NCBI GenBank assembly: GCA_029961685.1
Contig: JARWKL010000008.1
Location: 23,159,981-23,223,980 of the forward strand
Origin: Aristolochia californica
Taxonomy: Eukaryota; Streptophyta; Magnoliopsida; Piperales; Aristolochiaceae
Reading direction: 5' to 3'
Length of the DNA stretch: 64,000 bases
This document shows positions 1 through 9,250 of the stretch, in pieces. Both the position numbers and the translations under genes were made by a program. The notes under the pieces are model-generated. The model had not been told where the DNA came from, ran no database searches, and saw only the letters and a list, made by a program, of their open reading frames with translations. Positions within the stretch are counted from its first letter, which is position 1; the number at the start of each line of letters is the position of its first letter.

Positions 1-361
1 TACAATGAATGACAGCATTAGATGTGGCTAAGAAGGGACGTCCTAGGATGACAGGAATTTGGTTGGTCACATTGATTACTGGTTCTATATCAAGAACAAT
101 GAAATCAACCGGGAACATAAATTTGTCCACTTTTATCAAAACATCTTCAACTATTCCTCGTGGTATCTTGACAGAACGGTCAGCTAGTTGAAGTGTGATG
201 GGGGTAGGCTTCAATTCCCCCAAACCTAATTGCTGGTACACAAAGAAAGGAAGCAAATTCACACTTGCCCCTAAGTCAAGAAGAGCTCTCTAGATGGTAT
301 GCTCACCAATGACACATGAAATTGTGGGGCATCCAGGATCTTTAACTTTAGGAGGAGTGTT
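1..361 (-). pseudogene. pol: Element A retropepsin-like protease fragment
   Basis: Minus-strand translation gives an aspartic protease domain. It has the catalytic motif D-L-G-A-S (263-277), followed by V-N-L-L-P, and near the window edge the I-L-G-R-P-F-L-A-T strand typical of Athila/Tat proteases. This enzyme would cut the Gag-Pol polyprotein inside the virus-like particle. A stop codon (290-292) lies just upstream of the active site in the same frame, so it cannot be made as one chain. The rest of pol is beyond position 1. Confidence 0.8.
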
Positions 362-378
362 GTGCTTCATAATTGAGC

Positions 379-954
379 TTACATTCTCAGTAAGAAGACT
401 TTTTTGTTAACATGTTGTTTTCTCTTCTGTGTACAAAGGTCTTTAAAAAATCGGGCATAAGCAGGGAGTTGCCTAATAGCATCAAGAAGTGGAATGTTAA
501 CGTGAACCTTACTAAACAGTTCCAAGGTTTCATGCATGCTATCTCCTTTCCTAGGTGGGCCCGATAACCTCTGCGGAGAAGGAGTTGGTGGGACTTGGTT
601 AGGGATTTGCCTGGCTGTTGGTGGAGAACTTGGAGGTTCTTCACTCAATGATGTGTCCCCATTGTCATCCTTTGACTCCTTAGACTTAGTGGTCCCTACC
701 CCATTGTTCAACTCACGACCACTCCTAAGGGTGGTTATGGCTTTGGCTTGCTCGTGGTGGGGATTGGAACTCCACCCACTCTCATGTGTGCTTTTGGGGT
801 TAGGAATGGTTTGACTCGGGAGTCTATTTTGTGCCTGTTCACTCATGTGGTTGACCAACTGACTCACTTGCATTTCAAGTTTAGCAATGGATGACTGTGT
901 ATTCTGCATGAATAATTGAAGTATATCCTCAAGTGAAGGTTTTTGTGGAATCAA
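379..954 (-). pseudogene. gag: Element A gag C-terminal region fragment
   Basis: Open frame of 191 codons between the gag core (1307-2164) and the protease (1-361). It is rich in Pro, Ser, Gln and Lys, with a PPSSPP-like stretch and an Athila/Tat-type A-I-T-T-L-R-S-G motif. This is the usual linker between Gag and protease. The interval 955-1306 between the two gag pieces is the same polyprotein broken by frameshifts, including a Pro/Gly-rich stretch near 980-1080. No zinc knuckle is visible. Confidence 0.65.
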
Positions 955-1306
955 TGGTTGTTGAGTGAAGTGTGGGCGCGAAGCTTGGGGTTGAGTAAAC
1001 CCTGGAGGACCCCCAACCTATGGGCCCTTGGACCATGAGAAATTTGGGTGCCTAGCCCAACCCGGATTATATGTTTCCGAAAAAGGATCGTTGCGGTTTG
1101 GTTTATGAAAATTTTGGACTGCATTCAAGTCCTCAATGAGCTCCGGGTAGGATGAACTAGATGGACACATTTATGTGGGATGAGATGAACTAGAGCATAT
1201 GGCATAGACAGTAGATGGGTTAAGAGTAGGTGAACTCTTGGACACCATAAGGGCATCAATTTTTCTAGTCAACCCCTCAATCTTGGCCATGAGCATGGGT
1301 GTTTCA

Positions 1307-2164
1307 CTAACCTCGTCCCCCTCTTTTGGCTTCGTGGGATCTCCTATCAACATTAAATGACGAACCCCATTGCTGAGATTGACCACTCAACGTTCCAAAG
1401 AAGTCCCACGCCTCACTAGCACTCTTACCCATCAAACTCCCACCACTAGTTGCATCTACCATGGATCTAACCTGGGGTGTAAGACCTTGATAAAAGTATT
1501 GCACTAAGTGCCATTTCTCAAGCCCATGATGCGGACACCTACGGATCAAATCCTTCCATTTCTCCCAAGCCTCATAAAAGTGTTCACCCTCCTGCGGCAT
1601 AAAGTTGGAGATTTCTCTCCTGAGGGCTGTACTTCTCTGAATGGGAAAGTACTTGGACAAAAATTTCGTGACTAATGTGTCCCATGGAGTAATGCTGCCC
1701 ACCTCTAAGGAATAAAGCCAAGACTTGGCCTTATCCTTAAGTGAAAATGGAAAAAGTCTTAACCGGATAGAGTCATCTGAGAAATTCTTGAATTTGAAAG
1801 TCGCACAGATATCTAAGAAATCCTTGATGTGGTAATAAGGGTCCTCCTTCTCCAACCCATAGAATGTAGGGAGGAGTTGGATCACACCCGGTTTCAACTC
1901 ATAACTGGAAGCGGTAGTGGGTGGCAATATAATGCAAGAAGGTGATGTGAAGTTGGATGGGATAGAATAATCCCTCAGGGCTCCACGGTCACCTGCTGCA
2001 GGTAACTGTAATGGTTCACCCTGATTGGCCATGGTAGCTCCTAACTTGACTTCTAGTGTTTTCCTACAAATATGTTCTACCTCTTCAACAAAGGGAGCTA
2101 ATGGTTCACCTAGGGAGCGGCGCCCGTGCATAAAAACACAAAAAGAAACAAACCTAACTATCAA
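1307..2164 (-). pseudogene. gag: Element A gag core (retrotransposon gag domain)
   Basis: Open frame of 285 codons. The middle (about residues 95-215) is a typical plant retrotransposon Gag core, with a Y-P-F/F-P-F-S-L-K-D-K-A-K-S-W-L block, then W-D-x-L-V-T-K-F-L and an R-x-E-I-S-x-F block. Gag forms the cytoplasmic particle that packages element RNA. The native start is unclear: Met codons at residues 1, 12 and 45 are all possible, and the one at residue 45 begins a conserved-looking N terminus. The frame is lost at 1307 and continues, broken, to about 379. Confidence 0.8.
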
Positions 2165-2318
2165 ATTATGCTAACAAACTAACTACTGAAAATACGAACT
2201 AACTAGAAGCATTAAAAATAACTCCATACAAAATCATCAAGATAAAAAAATTAGGAAATCAGAAAAATAAATCTAACCTAAGACCATGGAGAACAAAGAA
2301 ATACACTTAATAGGTGCC

Positions 2319-2336
2319 TCCCCGGCAACGACGCCA
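2319..2336 (-). other. Primer-binding site of element A (tRNA-Asp)
   Basis: The plus strand here reads as the 3' end of plant tRNA-Asp including CCA, with one mismatch (A for G at 2331). On the minus strand it would therefore anneal that tRNA to prime first-strand synthesis. Six bases separate it from the LTR start at 2343, which fixes the element's orientation. Confidence 0.85.
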
Positions 2337-2342
2337 AAAACT

Positions 2343-3688
2343 TGATGTGAAATTTAATTACATCGGCTTTTATACCTCGCAAGCGTACTAATCATTCATG
2401 TAATCTAGTGGGAAGCGAGGGTCATATCCACAGGGAGGACTGAATTTTGTGTATTCTTCAGTCAACTAGCCTAACCAAATATGATGAATTAATATGAACT
2501 AAACACTGATTATATCCTAAATTATCAAGCAATGATCTAATTAACTACTTGCACAATAGGAAACGTCACCTCTGGATCTTATCGTGATTTGTGCCTCTCT
2601 CGAGTGCCACGTAACCACGAATCCGGATTCTCAATCCTTGCGTCTAGCCCCTCTCGGGCGCCTAGAGTTATGGACAAAGATCGGATTATAATACCAGAAT
2701 CCAACCTAAATTATAATCCTGCCCTAACTAGCTAATTACTCAGAAAATTCGAAACACAAATATTCGATAAGCATCAATTTTCAAATCAAATTTAATAAAC
2801 ATTCAAACCTAAGTTCAAACTATAGGAAACTATTTAAATTACAAAATGACGGATTACTCCCATTCTTCTTCCTCTCACTCAGGCAGCAATTCCGTTCTCA
2901 CGGTTGCTGCAATTTCCAGAAATTAAGGGCTTCAGGTTGTAGGAGCGAGCGGTAGGAAGTGGAGGTGATGCCGGCGAAGAGGAATCGAAATCGGCGTTGG
3001 AGGAGGTGGTGCGGCGGAAGACGAGATGGAAGTGAAATCCTCTGATCGGCTCTCTCGAGTCTCGGTTGGAGTCGGTCTAGGCTCGAGAAGTGGTCGAAAA
3101 TGCGTAAGGGACGCCGGAGGATGGTCGGAATTCGAAATTGGCGTCGGAGGAGCCCTCTCGGGTCACCTCTTGGCCTGGTAAGCAGAAAATGGCAGTGTCA
3201 AACTCGCCGCGACGCAGACTCTCTTGAGCTCTCCTCGGGTCTGTTCTCGGTTGCCGAACGGCGGTGGACGACGATGGCACACGGGTAACGACGACTGGAA
3301 GCAAAATCCTCTCGGGTCCCCCTTCTTTCAGTCGGTGGCTGCCTCTTTCACTCCCCCTGAACTCCCCTTCTTTCAAAACGATTTTGCCCTAAAAATCTAT
3401 CTCCCTTTCACTAATGGAATTTTTTTAAATATCTCCTTCTTTACCAAAATTCTCCTGAAATTCCATAATTGAATCCATAAAAATCATTTTAGGAAGAAAT
3501 AAACCCTAAAAGCAATGAAATATAATTCAGGAGAGAAAAATATGCAATATAGACAGTGATTAATGCCAAATTCAATAAATGCACGTTTCATTTAAAAACC
3601 GATAAATAACCATCTATAACAGAATTATAAGGGCTATTCTATTATAATTAACCTAGTTATCATGTCAGAATCTGGCATCTATCAATCA
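2343..3688 (-). repeat. 5' LTR of element A
   Basis: Begins TGATG next to the primer site. Near its inner end it carries the 'cgcaagcgtac ... gagggtcatatccacaggga' block found in many plant Athila/Tat elements. The right end is placed at about 3688, where homology to the captured kinesin-light-chain fragment of element J starts, so it is good to only about 20 bp. Short ORFs on both strands inside (3077-3472) are not supported as genes. Confidence 0.65.
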
Positions 3689-3689
3689 C

Positions 3690-3863
3690 CCAATTGCATA
3701 TGGCCAGCAAATTTGGCAAGAGCATGCTCCTGACCTTCATGCATGTTGGGAATTTCAATTGAGTGCTCAAGATAGGTGATAGCCTGATTGTACTGTCCCA
3801 AACTGCCGGAGATTGCTGCTACCCCATGCAAACATCACCAGCTCTAAGCTTGGTTTCCCAGCA
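3690..3863 (-). pseudogene. Captured kinesin-light-chain-related (KLCR) fragment in J
   Basis: Minus translation shows the TPR segment G-K-P-S-L-E-L-V-M, then, after frameshifts, L-R-Q-F-G-T-V-Q and an A-K-F-A-G-H-M-Q-L-G-D equivalent. These match plant KLCR proteins, which are TPR proteins linked to microtubule and cellulose-synthase functions. DNA similarity to 45895-46085 of element I is obvious over the whole stretch. The match ends right after the residues equivalent to M-Q-L-G-D, where the LTR of element A starts. It is non-functional. Confidence 0.7.
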
Positions 3864-3894
3864 GCACATTTTGCATCAACATCAGCAGGGCTCC

Positions 3895-4390
3895 ATGGGG
3901 TGGCATATTTCTGCAGTGTATCTCTGTCCAAGTGCATAACATCAGACCACAATTTATTTGACTTTGCCTCCATGGAGTCCAATTGACTTTGTGCAAAATC
4001 ATCTTCAACCATAATTTGAACCATTGAATCCACATCCGAAAGCTAAACCCTGGGGCCTGCACCATCGATGAACATCTGATCATCATCTTATCATCATCTT
4101 TCATGCTCTTGGGAAGAGTTTTCATGGTTCTCTCAAGTTCAAATCTTTGATCGACCCTTCGAAGAAAATAACCATACATTATGGATGCTGCAAAAAGCTT
4201 TCCTAGCTTCAACTTAATGATCCAAACAATGGCGTTGAGGGGAGCCACAGGCCTATCCCTAAGGACAAGGGAGAGATGGCTCTGGATCATCAAGCAGTAT
4301 CCTCACAACTCAACAGCTAGAGCAGTATCTTCTGCAATCTCAAATTTAGCAAATCCAAAATATGTGGCATTTCCATCTCCTTTTCCCATG
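3895..4390 (-). pseudogene. Captured DUF760 (UV-B-induced At3g17800-like) fragment in J
   Basis: Minus translation gives a block with A-S-I-M-Y-G-Y-F-L-R-R-V-D-Q-R-F-E-L-E-R-T-M followed, after a frameshift, by D-V-M-H-L-D-R-D-T-L-Q-K-Y-A-T. From memory both match the plant DUF760 family (chloroplast proteins related to the UV-B-induced At3g17800). An upstream F-E-I-A-E-D-x-x-L-A-V-E-L-R-G-Y-C stretch fits as well. No introns are apparent. The frame changes at least once (about 4025-4060). The fragment runs directly into the KLCR segment. The family assignment is from memory; the protein is certainly of cellular, not retroviral, type. Confidence 0.6.
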
Positions 4391-5102
4391 ACGACAGACA
4401 TGGGACCCAAAAAATTAAGCCCAACGTTGGCAATTAGAGTCAGAACAAACAATAGAAAAAAAATTAATCCACAAAATTATCTCAACCTTGCTCTGAATAC
4501 CCACCAAAATTTTATCACGAATAGCCACCCCTGGTTGAAGAAGATTGATAAATAGTGGACGAGCAGCAGATAAAACAGACAAAGGATTAAACACAAGGTG
4601 GCCAATTGGATAATGGACATGTACACTGTTGCTGTACTTGGCGATAGGGAAATAAAACAACAACCAAAAATATTTTTCTAAAATGCCCAGCACCCCCCAA
4701 AAAATTCCAGCTCGGAATACAGACACACAAGCTCAAATACCTGCAAGAGGGATGGATACCTGTGAGTGGGTATTGGTTCTCCGCCCAATTTTTTTGGAAG
4801 TGCATTTTATGTTGTGCTTCTGAGACCGAGAGTGAAGTTGAGAGGGAGTGTGAAAGGTGGTGGCCGGAAGTCAAATCCCATCGGAGTTGTTTCCGACGAT
4901 GCCGACGGAGCCTCCTCTTCAGTTTTCGGTGGCGAACAACAGCCCTTTGGGGCTTCGCCGCTAGTGGCCTGGTCGAAATAGGCACCGAAAGATTTTTCTT
5001 CTCTAGTTCAGGATGGAGTGTGGCATGTCGTGAGCAGGGCTGGTTTGGTTTCGGAAGTTCTGGGTCCCATTGACCAGCTTTGGATTTTGGCGCATGATGT
5101 CC
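4391..5102 (-). other. Leader/unassigned internal region of J
   Basis: No recognisable domain. Minus-strand frame 4587-4985 holds a very basic stretch (R-H-R-K-L-K-R-R-L-R-R-H-R-R-K-Q) followed by S-x-S-x-S-E-A-Q. A related basic stretch plus S-E-A-Q is seen in element I at about 46450-46600, so this part is shared between I and J and predates their divergence. Plus-strand ORFs over the same DNA (4762-5073) show no homology I recognise. Confidence 0.5.
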
Positions 5103-5705
5103 CTACTCAGAGATTTCCAGTGCCGAAAAATTCGGAATTGCTCCTGTTTGGATTTCAGTGCCATCTGATTTCGGAAATTTGGAGTCCAATTTCGGATTTG
5201 TGTCTCCAATTGTGGAGGTCACCGTCATTGGAGAGACAGAGGGTTCTCTGATGTAGTGCTCAGTGGATTTCTCTAATTTGGTTTCTGCGGCACTACAGGG
5301 ACTAGCAGAAATCCGAGCAATAGATGCTCCAAACCGAAGACAGATTTGAGGAGTTGTGCTCAGAGAAATATCACGGGGCCCGTGAAGTTGGCTAAACTGG
5401 AGCAGAGGTACATTTGTGGTGTTGTGTCCATGAAAGCTCCCCGGAGGGGTATGAGCAGAACGCATAGGAGGCATAGGCGGGAGTGGAGGGTTGGGGTATT
5501 CTGTAGGACTTGATCCACGGCCCGGACGGGGAACCTCCCTGGAACCTAGAGAGTTGAAAAACTAGAGCATGGTCTCCCAAAACTTCTGGATCTTCGTCCG
5601 AAACTCTATTCGAAACTCTTCAATGGTTGTACGCCCATCCCCTGGAGAGGAAGAGTCATCCAAGGTGGTCCGCTCTGATACCAGGTTGTTATGACCCATT
5701 TCCAT
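5103..5705 (-). pseudogene. gag: J gag-like N-terminal ORF initiated in the LTR
   Basis: The frame opens at an ATG at 5705 inside the LTR and reads through the primer-binding site as L-V-S-E-R-T-T-L-D-D-S-S-S-P. It continues as a Pro-rich protein to 5103 with one amber stop near 5565. Chromoviruses B, F and H start the same way, with L-V-S-D-R-S-T-L-G-D-S-S-S. So this is the N terminus of a chromovirus Gag whose core has been replaced by captured DNA. No Gag core or zinc knuckle follows. Confidence 0.6.
5672..5683 (-). other. Primer-binding site of J (tRNA-iMet)
   Basis: GCTCTGATACCA on the plus strand is the complement of TGGTATCAGAGC, the standard initiator-Met primer site. It lies 3 bp from the LTR start, the same spacing as in B, C, E, F and H. 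Confidence 0.85.
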
Positions 5706-6274
5706 GGATCGATTCACCCGACACTCTTCTCTGGGTTCCTAATTGTTATACGTTTGAGATGATGGGTTGAAGTTCTTGTAATTCTAGATCGGATACAAAG
5801 GCTCATAGGCAGGGCACCAGCTGAACCTATAGGGAGACATGGAGATGAAGATGAACAGTCACGGTGATGGCAAACTTGAAAGGGAGAATATGAAGGGTCG
5901 TGGCTAGAAAATAGATCTGGGGAGGACGTGGAGGAATAGGCTTGAAGGGGGAAGGAGCTCAGAAGAGAAGGTGATGACGGTGAGGGATAATCAAGCTTTC
6001 GAAGGAAGCTTGCACCTTGGACGTCGTTGGGGGAGAGAATTCGATCTCAGGCCTCGTGAGAGAGAGAACCGAATCTCATTTACAACTATGCTCAATGCTT
6101 ACTTTCCATTCAAATGACACCCCTATAAATAACAGGAACGCCCCCTTACACAGCTAGCGCAAAATCCAAGTATTGAATGAAATTACATAAATGCCACCTA
6201 TGAGAACATTCAGAAATTACATACATTATCCTCTACGTCTACCTGCTACTCTAGATGCTATGGAGTCCATAACA
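5687..6274 (-). repeat. 5' LTR of J
   Basis: 588 bp, starting TGTTATGACC and ending GGAGTCCATAACA. That terminal block is shared with the LTRs of B, E, F, H and the solo LTR at 20411. The outer flank begins GTATC. With no left LTR, no duplication can be confirmed. Confidence 0.8.
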
Positions 6275-6372
6275 GTATCTCGTACCCTTGAAGTTTCTGC
6301 TTCATGTTGGTTACTACCTCGAAGCATTCTAAAAATTTTACCAAGATCATCTACCTTTTTGTCTTTAGTAGA

Positions 6373-6687
6373 TTAGTCTATTTTCTTGGTATTTTCTATT
6401 ACAACTTCATCAGATTCCCATGCCTCTGGGTCACTGTCTTGTTGTTCTTGTTGTTTACTAGAGGATGGTTTTTTCTCTTGAACATAATTTATCGGTTGGC
6501 GACCAAAAGTATTATATTCTATGTAAACTTCATCACCTGTAGAGGATGATGCTTTTACAGTGATCCTAAAGCCTGAATGTTCTGGATCTTTTGTCCTAGG
6601 TGCTAGGCAAGGTGCTATGTACACTAGGTTTTTAAGCCATCCGATAATGTCAGGAAGGCCTAAAGGTAATGGAGTGTCCATATCCAT
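6373..6687 (-). CDS. Viral segment 1, hypothetical protein (104 aa)
   Basis: Uninterrupted ORF starting 24 bases after the stop of the 71-aa ORF. The N terminus is hydrophobic (I-I-G-W-L-K-N-L-V-Y-I); the C-terminal third is polar and acidic with S-S-S-K-Q-Q-E-Q-Q-D. I recognise no family. It is the last ORF before the LTR of J, so its C-terminal side may continue a longer viral gene set that was lost. Confidence 0.45.
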   Translation of the reverse strand: MDMDTPLPLGLPDIIGWLKNLVYIAPCLAPRTKDPEHSGFRITVKASSSTGDEVYIEYNTFGRQPINYVQEKKPSSSKQQEQQDSDPEAWESDEVVIENTKKID

Positions 6688-6711
6688 TAAAAAGAAAAAT
6701 CAGTCATAGAC

Positions 6712-6927
6712 TTATTTCTTTATTTCTTGAAGCTTTCTTTGAAGTCTTCTTAGAATGCACCGTAGTAGAAGTACAGTACAGTTTAATCTCCTCCATTCAA
6801 CCTGATACTCATTAAAAGCTATCTCGGTCTCATTTCCAGGTCTGAGATTGTCTCTGGCTTGCAGAGTTCTATCTCTGGTTATGCGTACCAGAAGTAGGCG
6901 ATCTAATAGTTTTTCTCTATAGAACAT
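6712..6927 (-). CDS. Viral segment 1, small basic ORF (copy 2 of a tandem pair)
   Basis: 71 codons. The ATG lies one base after the TAA of the preceding 75-aa ORF. The two proteins align along their length: both have K-x-L-D-x-L near the N terminus, a central R-x-x-L-x-P-x-x-x-T, and end L-R-C-x-(I/L)-x-R-(I/L)-(K/Q)-x-K-L. This looks like a duplicated small gene. Function unknown. The C terminus is amphipathic and strongly basic. Confidence 0.5.
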   Translation of the reverse strand: MFYREKLLDRLLLVRITRDRTLQARDNLRPGNETEIAFNEYQVEWRRLNCTVLLLRCILRRLQRKLQEIKK

Positions 6928-6928
6928 T

Positions 6929-7156
6929 TTACAATGCTAAGAGGTTTAGCTTTTGTTTAATTCTTTTGATCTTGCATCTTAATTTGTAGATGTGATCAGT
7001 ATATCTTTCCCAATGGTAATGGGACATCACCATTGATGGGATTGTGTCATCTTCAGGCTGAAGCATTTTTCTTAGTAAGAGAGTAACGACAAGGCCATCT
7101 CTCTTTCTTTGTAGACAATCTAAATGTTTCTTCTTATAGACCATTCTGGAGTCCAA
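6929..7156 (-). CDS. Viral segment 1, small basic ORF (copy 1 of a tandem pair)
   Basis: 75 codons, overlapping the end of the upstream coiled-coil ORF by 37 bases and ending one base before the next ATG. It shares the K-x-L-D-x-L ... L-R-C-K-I-K-R-I-K-Q-K-L layout with the following ORF. Such overlaps suit leaky scanning, reinitiation or shunting on a viral polycistronic RNA. No known family was recognised. Confidence 0.5.
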   Translation of the reverse strand: MDSRMVYKKKHLDCLQRKRDGLVVTLLLRKMLQPEDDTIPSMVMSHYHWERYTDHIYKLRCKIKRIKQKLNLLAL

Positions 7157-7566
7157 GGTGTAAAAGGGGTTTTATACCTTGATGGATTGGAAGAACCTAG
7201 ACGTTCTTTTAATGCTAATACTTTGGTTAGAAGTCCTTGCATTTTATCATTGTTTAGATTATTTAAACCTTGATTTAGTTTTGTTAAATCTTTAAACAAA
7301 ACAGGACTATTTCCATGGTCAATTTTTTCTAGAATATTTTCTAGGATGTTTTGACATTTAATTATTTCACTATGTTTTTTTTCATCATAGAGAAAATCAA
7401 CTTTCTGCTGTAGATTGTCAACACAATTTTCTAATCTAGTAAGGGTCTTTCCATAAAACTCTAAGGTTTGGTTGGAATGGGTGACTATGTCACTGTTTCC
7501 TATTGATAGACCTAAGGCTTTATATGGGTTATGTGCCAACATCGATGTGAAGTGGAACATAGGCAT
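7120..7566 (-). CDS. Viral segment 1, coiled-coil protein (148 aa)
   Basis: Open frame overlapping the tail of the movement-protein frame. Residues about 35-125 show heptad-like spacing of Leu/Ile/Val with many Lys, Glu, Asn and Gln (for example L-E-N-C-V-D-N-L-Q-Q-K-V and I-L-E-N-I-L-E-K-I), predicting a coiled coil. In caulimovirids, small coiled-coil proteins act as virion-associated or vector-transmission factors. That role is only an inference from position and composition. Confidence 0.5.
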   Translation of the reverse strand: MPMFHFTSMLAHNPYKALGLSIGNSDIVTHSNQTLEFYGKTLTRLENCVDNLQQKVDFLYDEKKHSEIIKCQNILENILEKIDHGNSPVLFKDLTKLNQGLNNLNNDKMQGLLTKVLALKERLGSSNPSRYKTPFTPWTPEWSIRRNI

Positions 7567-8485
7567 TGGGCCTTGGGTTTCCTATTCCTTCGAAGCGGGA
7601 ACTGGTTGAGGCTCTACTGGTTGAGGTAGAGGGCCTATCCTGTTCAAGGGAGAAGCTTGATCTAGCATTGGTGATTACTAGTTTTCCTTCTATTTCCTTT
7701 ATGGTTTTTCGGGAGAGGGGAAGATGTCTGGGTGCCAAAGGTTGGACTACCCATTATATTGGCCAAGTTAACTCTCTGGGGTCGAGTTCTTCTATGGTCA
7801 AGTTTTCAGAATAACCAATATTTTTAGCTAATTCTGTGATTTTCTTTGAATCTTTGACTGGAACCTTTCCAATGTTGATTCCTCTGGCTACTACACATAT
7901 AAGTATGCACATAACCCATCTTCCTGGTTGAATACCATTTTTTGACCAGTTGTTTGTGTAGATTTTTAGAGACAAGGTATCCTGGATATGCTTGTCGTCT
8001 AAATCTATTTGAAGATTGGGCCAGGTTGTAAAAGAAACTGGGCCTGATCCTAAATTTGCTCTAACTCGTCCGAGTAGGGCTTTTTCAAAAGTATTCCTCA
8101 CTGAGTTATCTACGATAGCTGCTATGAAGGGAGAATTTTGGTTGATTCGTATTAAGGGGTCTAATCCTATACAAAATAGTCCATAATGGACATATTTGAA
8201 TCGTTTTAGCTTGGCTACATTTGATTCACTTAATAATCTGTAGCAAAAAGTACTTGAGTCGGTATCTTGTATTTCTACAGATAATTCCTTCTGGAAGACG
8301 ATGGATTTCTTTTGGAACTCAATCCAATCTCTATTACAGACTTCAGTTATCCGAGGGATACTGATTGTCCACTCTTGACCATCCTGCATAAGGTTAGGAT
8401 GTTCTTCATATTCTCCCTGTGTTTCATGATGTACATGAATACTATTTTGGAGAGAAGTACAGTCAATTCCTATTTGATCAGACAT
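7529..8485 (-). pseudogene. Viral segment 1, 30K-superfamily movement protein
   Basis: A 243-codon ORF (8485-7754) continues in the same frame past one stop (7754-7756) to 7529. The core (about residues 85-205) has the 30K pattern: K-Y-V-H-Y-G, then L-L-G-R-V-R-A-N-L, then a G-P-V-S-F-T-T-W-P-N-L strand and a D-x-L-S-L-K-I stretch. Proteins of this family open plasmodesmata for cell-to-cell virus movement. The extension after the stop is Ser/Thr/Arg-rich and may be a linker of a polyprotein. The single stop suggests limited decay. Caulimovirid origin is likeliest, but other 30K-encoding plant viruses are not excluded. Confidence 0.65.
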
Positions 8486-8663
8486 TTAGGAATTTTAGAT
8501 GAGACGTTGTCTCTTTTAATTTTCGGAACAAAATTTCAATAAGTCATTCCAATTGATACAAAGTAATGAATGGCAATGTTTGTTGAATAACAAGTTCTCT
8601 TAATTCATCATTTTGAGTTAAGGTGCAGATATCACATATAAGATGATCTTTATCTGTACCCTG

Positions 8664-9005
8664 TTATTTTTTACAGAAGCTACAAATGACTTCCTGTAAT
8701 TCTTTTCTACTTGGTTTGTTATTAACCATTTTAGTTTTCATCTCTCGGATAAGTGCTAATATCCTAGAGTGATTTATTTCTTGATCTAAAAAACTTTGTA
8801 GGTTTGTAAGGAATTTTACTTTTTCTTGAGTATTTCCTGTTTTTAGTACCTCAAGATGGGCATTGATTCCTCTCTTGAGTTTCTGTACTTGTTCATTTAC
8901 GTCGTTTTCTATTCCTACGCATAGGAAGGCAACGTATTCTGAGGTGTACTTTTCACAGTAACTTTTCATGAAGAAACTATGATGCATATCACCAACTAAA
9001 TCCAT
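8664..9005 (-). CDS. Viral segment 1, hypothetical protein (113 aa)
   Basis: Uninterrupted ORF upstream of the movement protein, separated from it by about 180 bp without coding signal. It contains a helical, Lys/Glu-rich middle (E-Q-V-Q-K-L-K-R-G-I-N-A-H-L) and ends C-S-F-C-K-K. A few ORFs upstream of the movement gene are normal in caulimovirids. No family recognised. Confidence 0.4.
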   Translation of the reverse strand: MDLVGDMHHSFFMKSYCEKYTSEYVAFLCVGIENDVNEQVQKLKRGINAHLEVLKTGNTQEKVKFLTNLQSFLDQEINHSRILALIREMKTKMVNNKPSRKELQEVICSFCKK

Positions 9006-9019
9006 TATATTATTTCATA

Positions 9020-9232
9020 TTAGATTATTTTTGTCTTCCATCCATGTTGATAGCCTATTATTGAACAAAAATGGTTATGTCCAGTTTTTAACACTGTGTC
9101 GTATGAAGGACCGTTAAGTTCCTTCTGACTGACCAATTGAGGTCTTTGGTACATTTGTAATATACAAATGTTATTTGGGATGTGACCGCTTTTTGGGTCG
9201 TAACTATTTTGGGAGTATGTAAACCTAAACAA
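9020..9232 (-). CDS. Viral segment 1, hypothetical ORF (70 aa)
   Basis: Most upstream ORF of the segment, ending 14 bases before the next ATG and starting 18 bases from the LTR of element B. Aromatic- and Pro-rich without a recognised domain. It may be the broken end of a longer gene cut by B. Confidence 0.3.
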   Translation of the reverse strand: MFRFTYSQNSYDPKSGHIPNNICILQMYQRPQLVSQKELNGPSYDTVLKTGHNHFCSIIGYQHGWKTKII

Positions 9233-9250
9233 AAAGAACCAAAGCTAATC

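Larger units (their letters stand above)
1..3688 (-). mobile_element. Ty3/gypsy element A (Athila/Tat-type), 5' half
   Basis: Read on the minus strand the order is LTR (3688-2343), primer-binding site, gag, protease, then the window edge. The primer site is complementary to the 3' end of plant tRNA-Asp with one mismatch. That priming, the long 1.3-kb LTR and a DLGAS protease place it in the Athila/Tat branch of Ty3/gypsy rather than with the chromoviruses further right. The coding region is broken by stops and frameshifts, so the copy is dead. The other LTR lies outside the window, so no target-site duplication can be checked. Confidence 0.85.
3690..6274 (-). mobile_element. Non-autonomous LTR element J with captured gene fragments (3' end lost)
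   Basis: Read on the minus strand: LTR (6274-5687), iMet primer site, gag-like N-terminal ORF, an unassigned leader, a DUF760-like fragment and a kinesin-light-chain-related fragment. It then stops abruptly where the LTR of element A begins. No protease, RT or integrase is present. The leader and the kinesin-light-chain part also occur, in the same order, in element I (42909-47442), so the two are relatives. The missing 3' LTR was probably lost when A inserted or by later deletion. Confidence 0.7.
6275..9250 (-). mobile_element. Endogenous viral segment 1 (30K movement protein, small ORFs)
   Basis: A 3-kb block of seven minus-strand ORFs in head-to-tail order, several overlapping or separated by one base. 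The longest encodes a 30K-superfamily movement protein. There is no RT, protease or coat protein and no LTR. Tight polycistronic packing plus a cell-to-cell movement protein points to a plant virus, most likely a caulimovirid, integrated in the genome. It is truncated at both ends: by the LTR of J on the left and chromovirus B on the right. Assignment to a genus is not possible from this piece. Confidence 0.6.

Noticed and set aside
3077..3472. ORFs on both strands (99, 62 and 82 codons)
   Set aside because: They lie in the long LTR of element A, overlap each other antisense and show no protein-family features.
4762..5251. Plus-strand ORFs of 68-103 codons
   Set aside because: Antisense to the leader of J; no homology recognised. 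The minus strand fits the element better.
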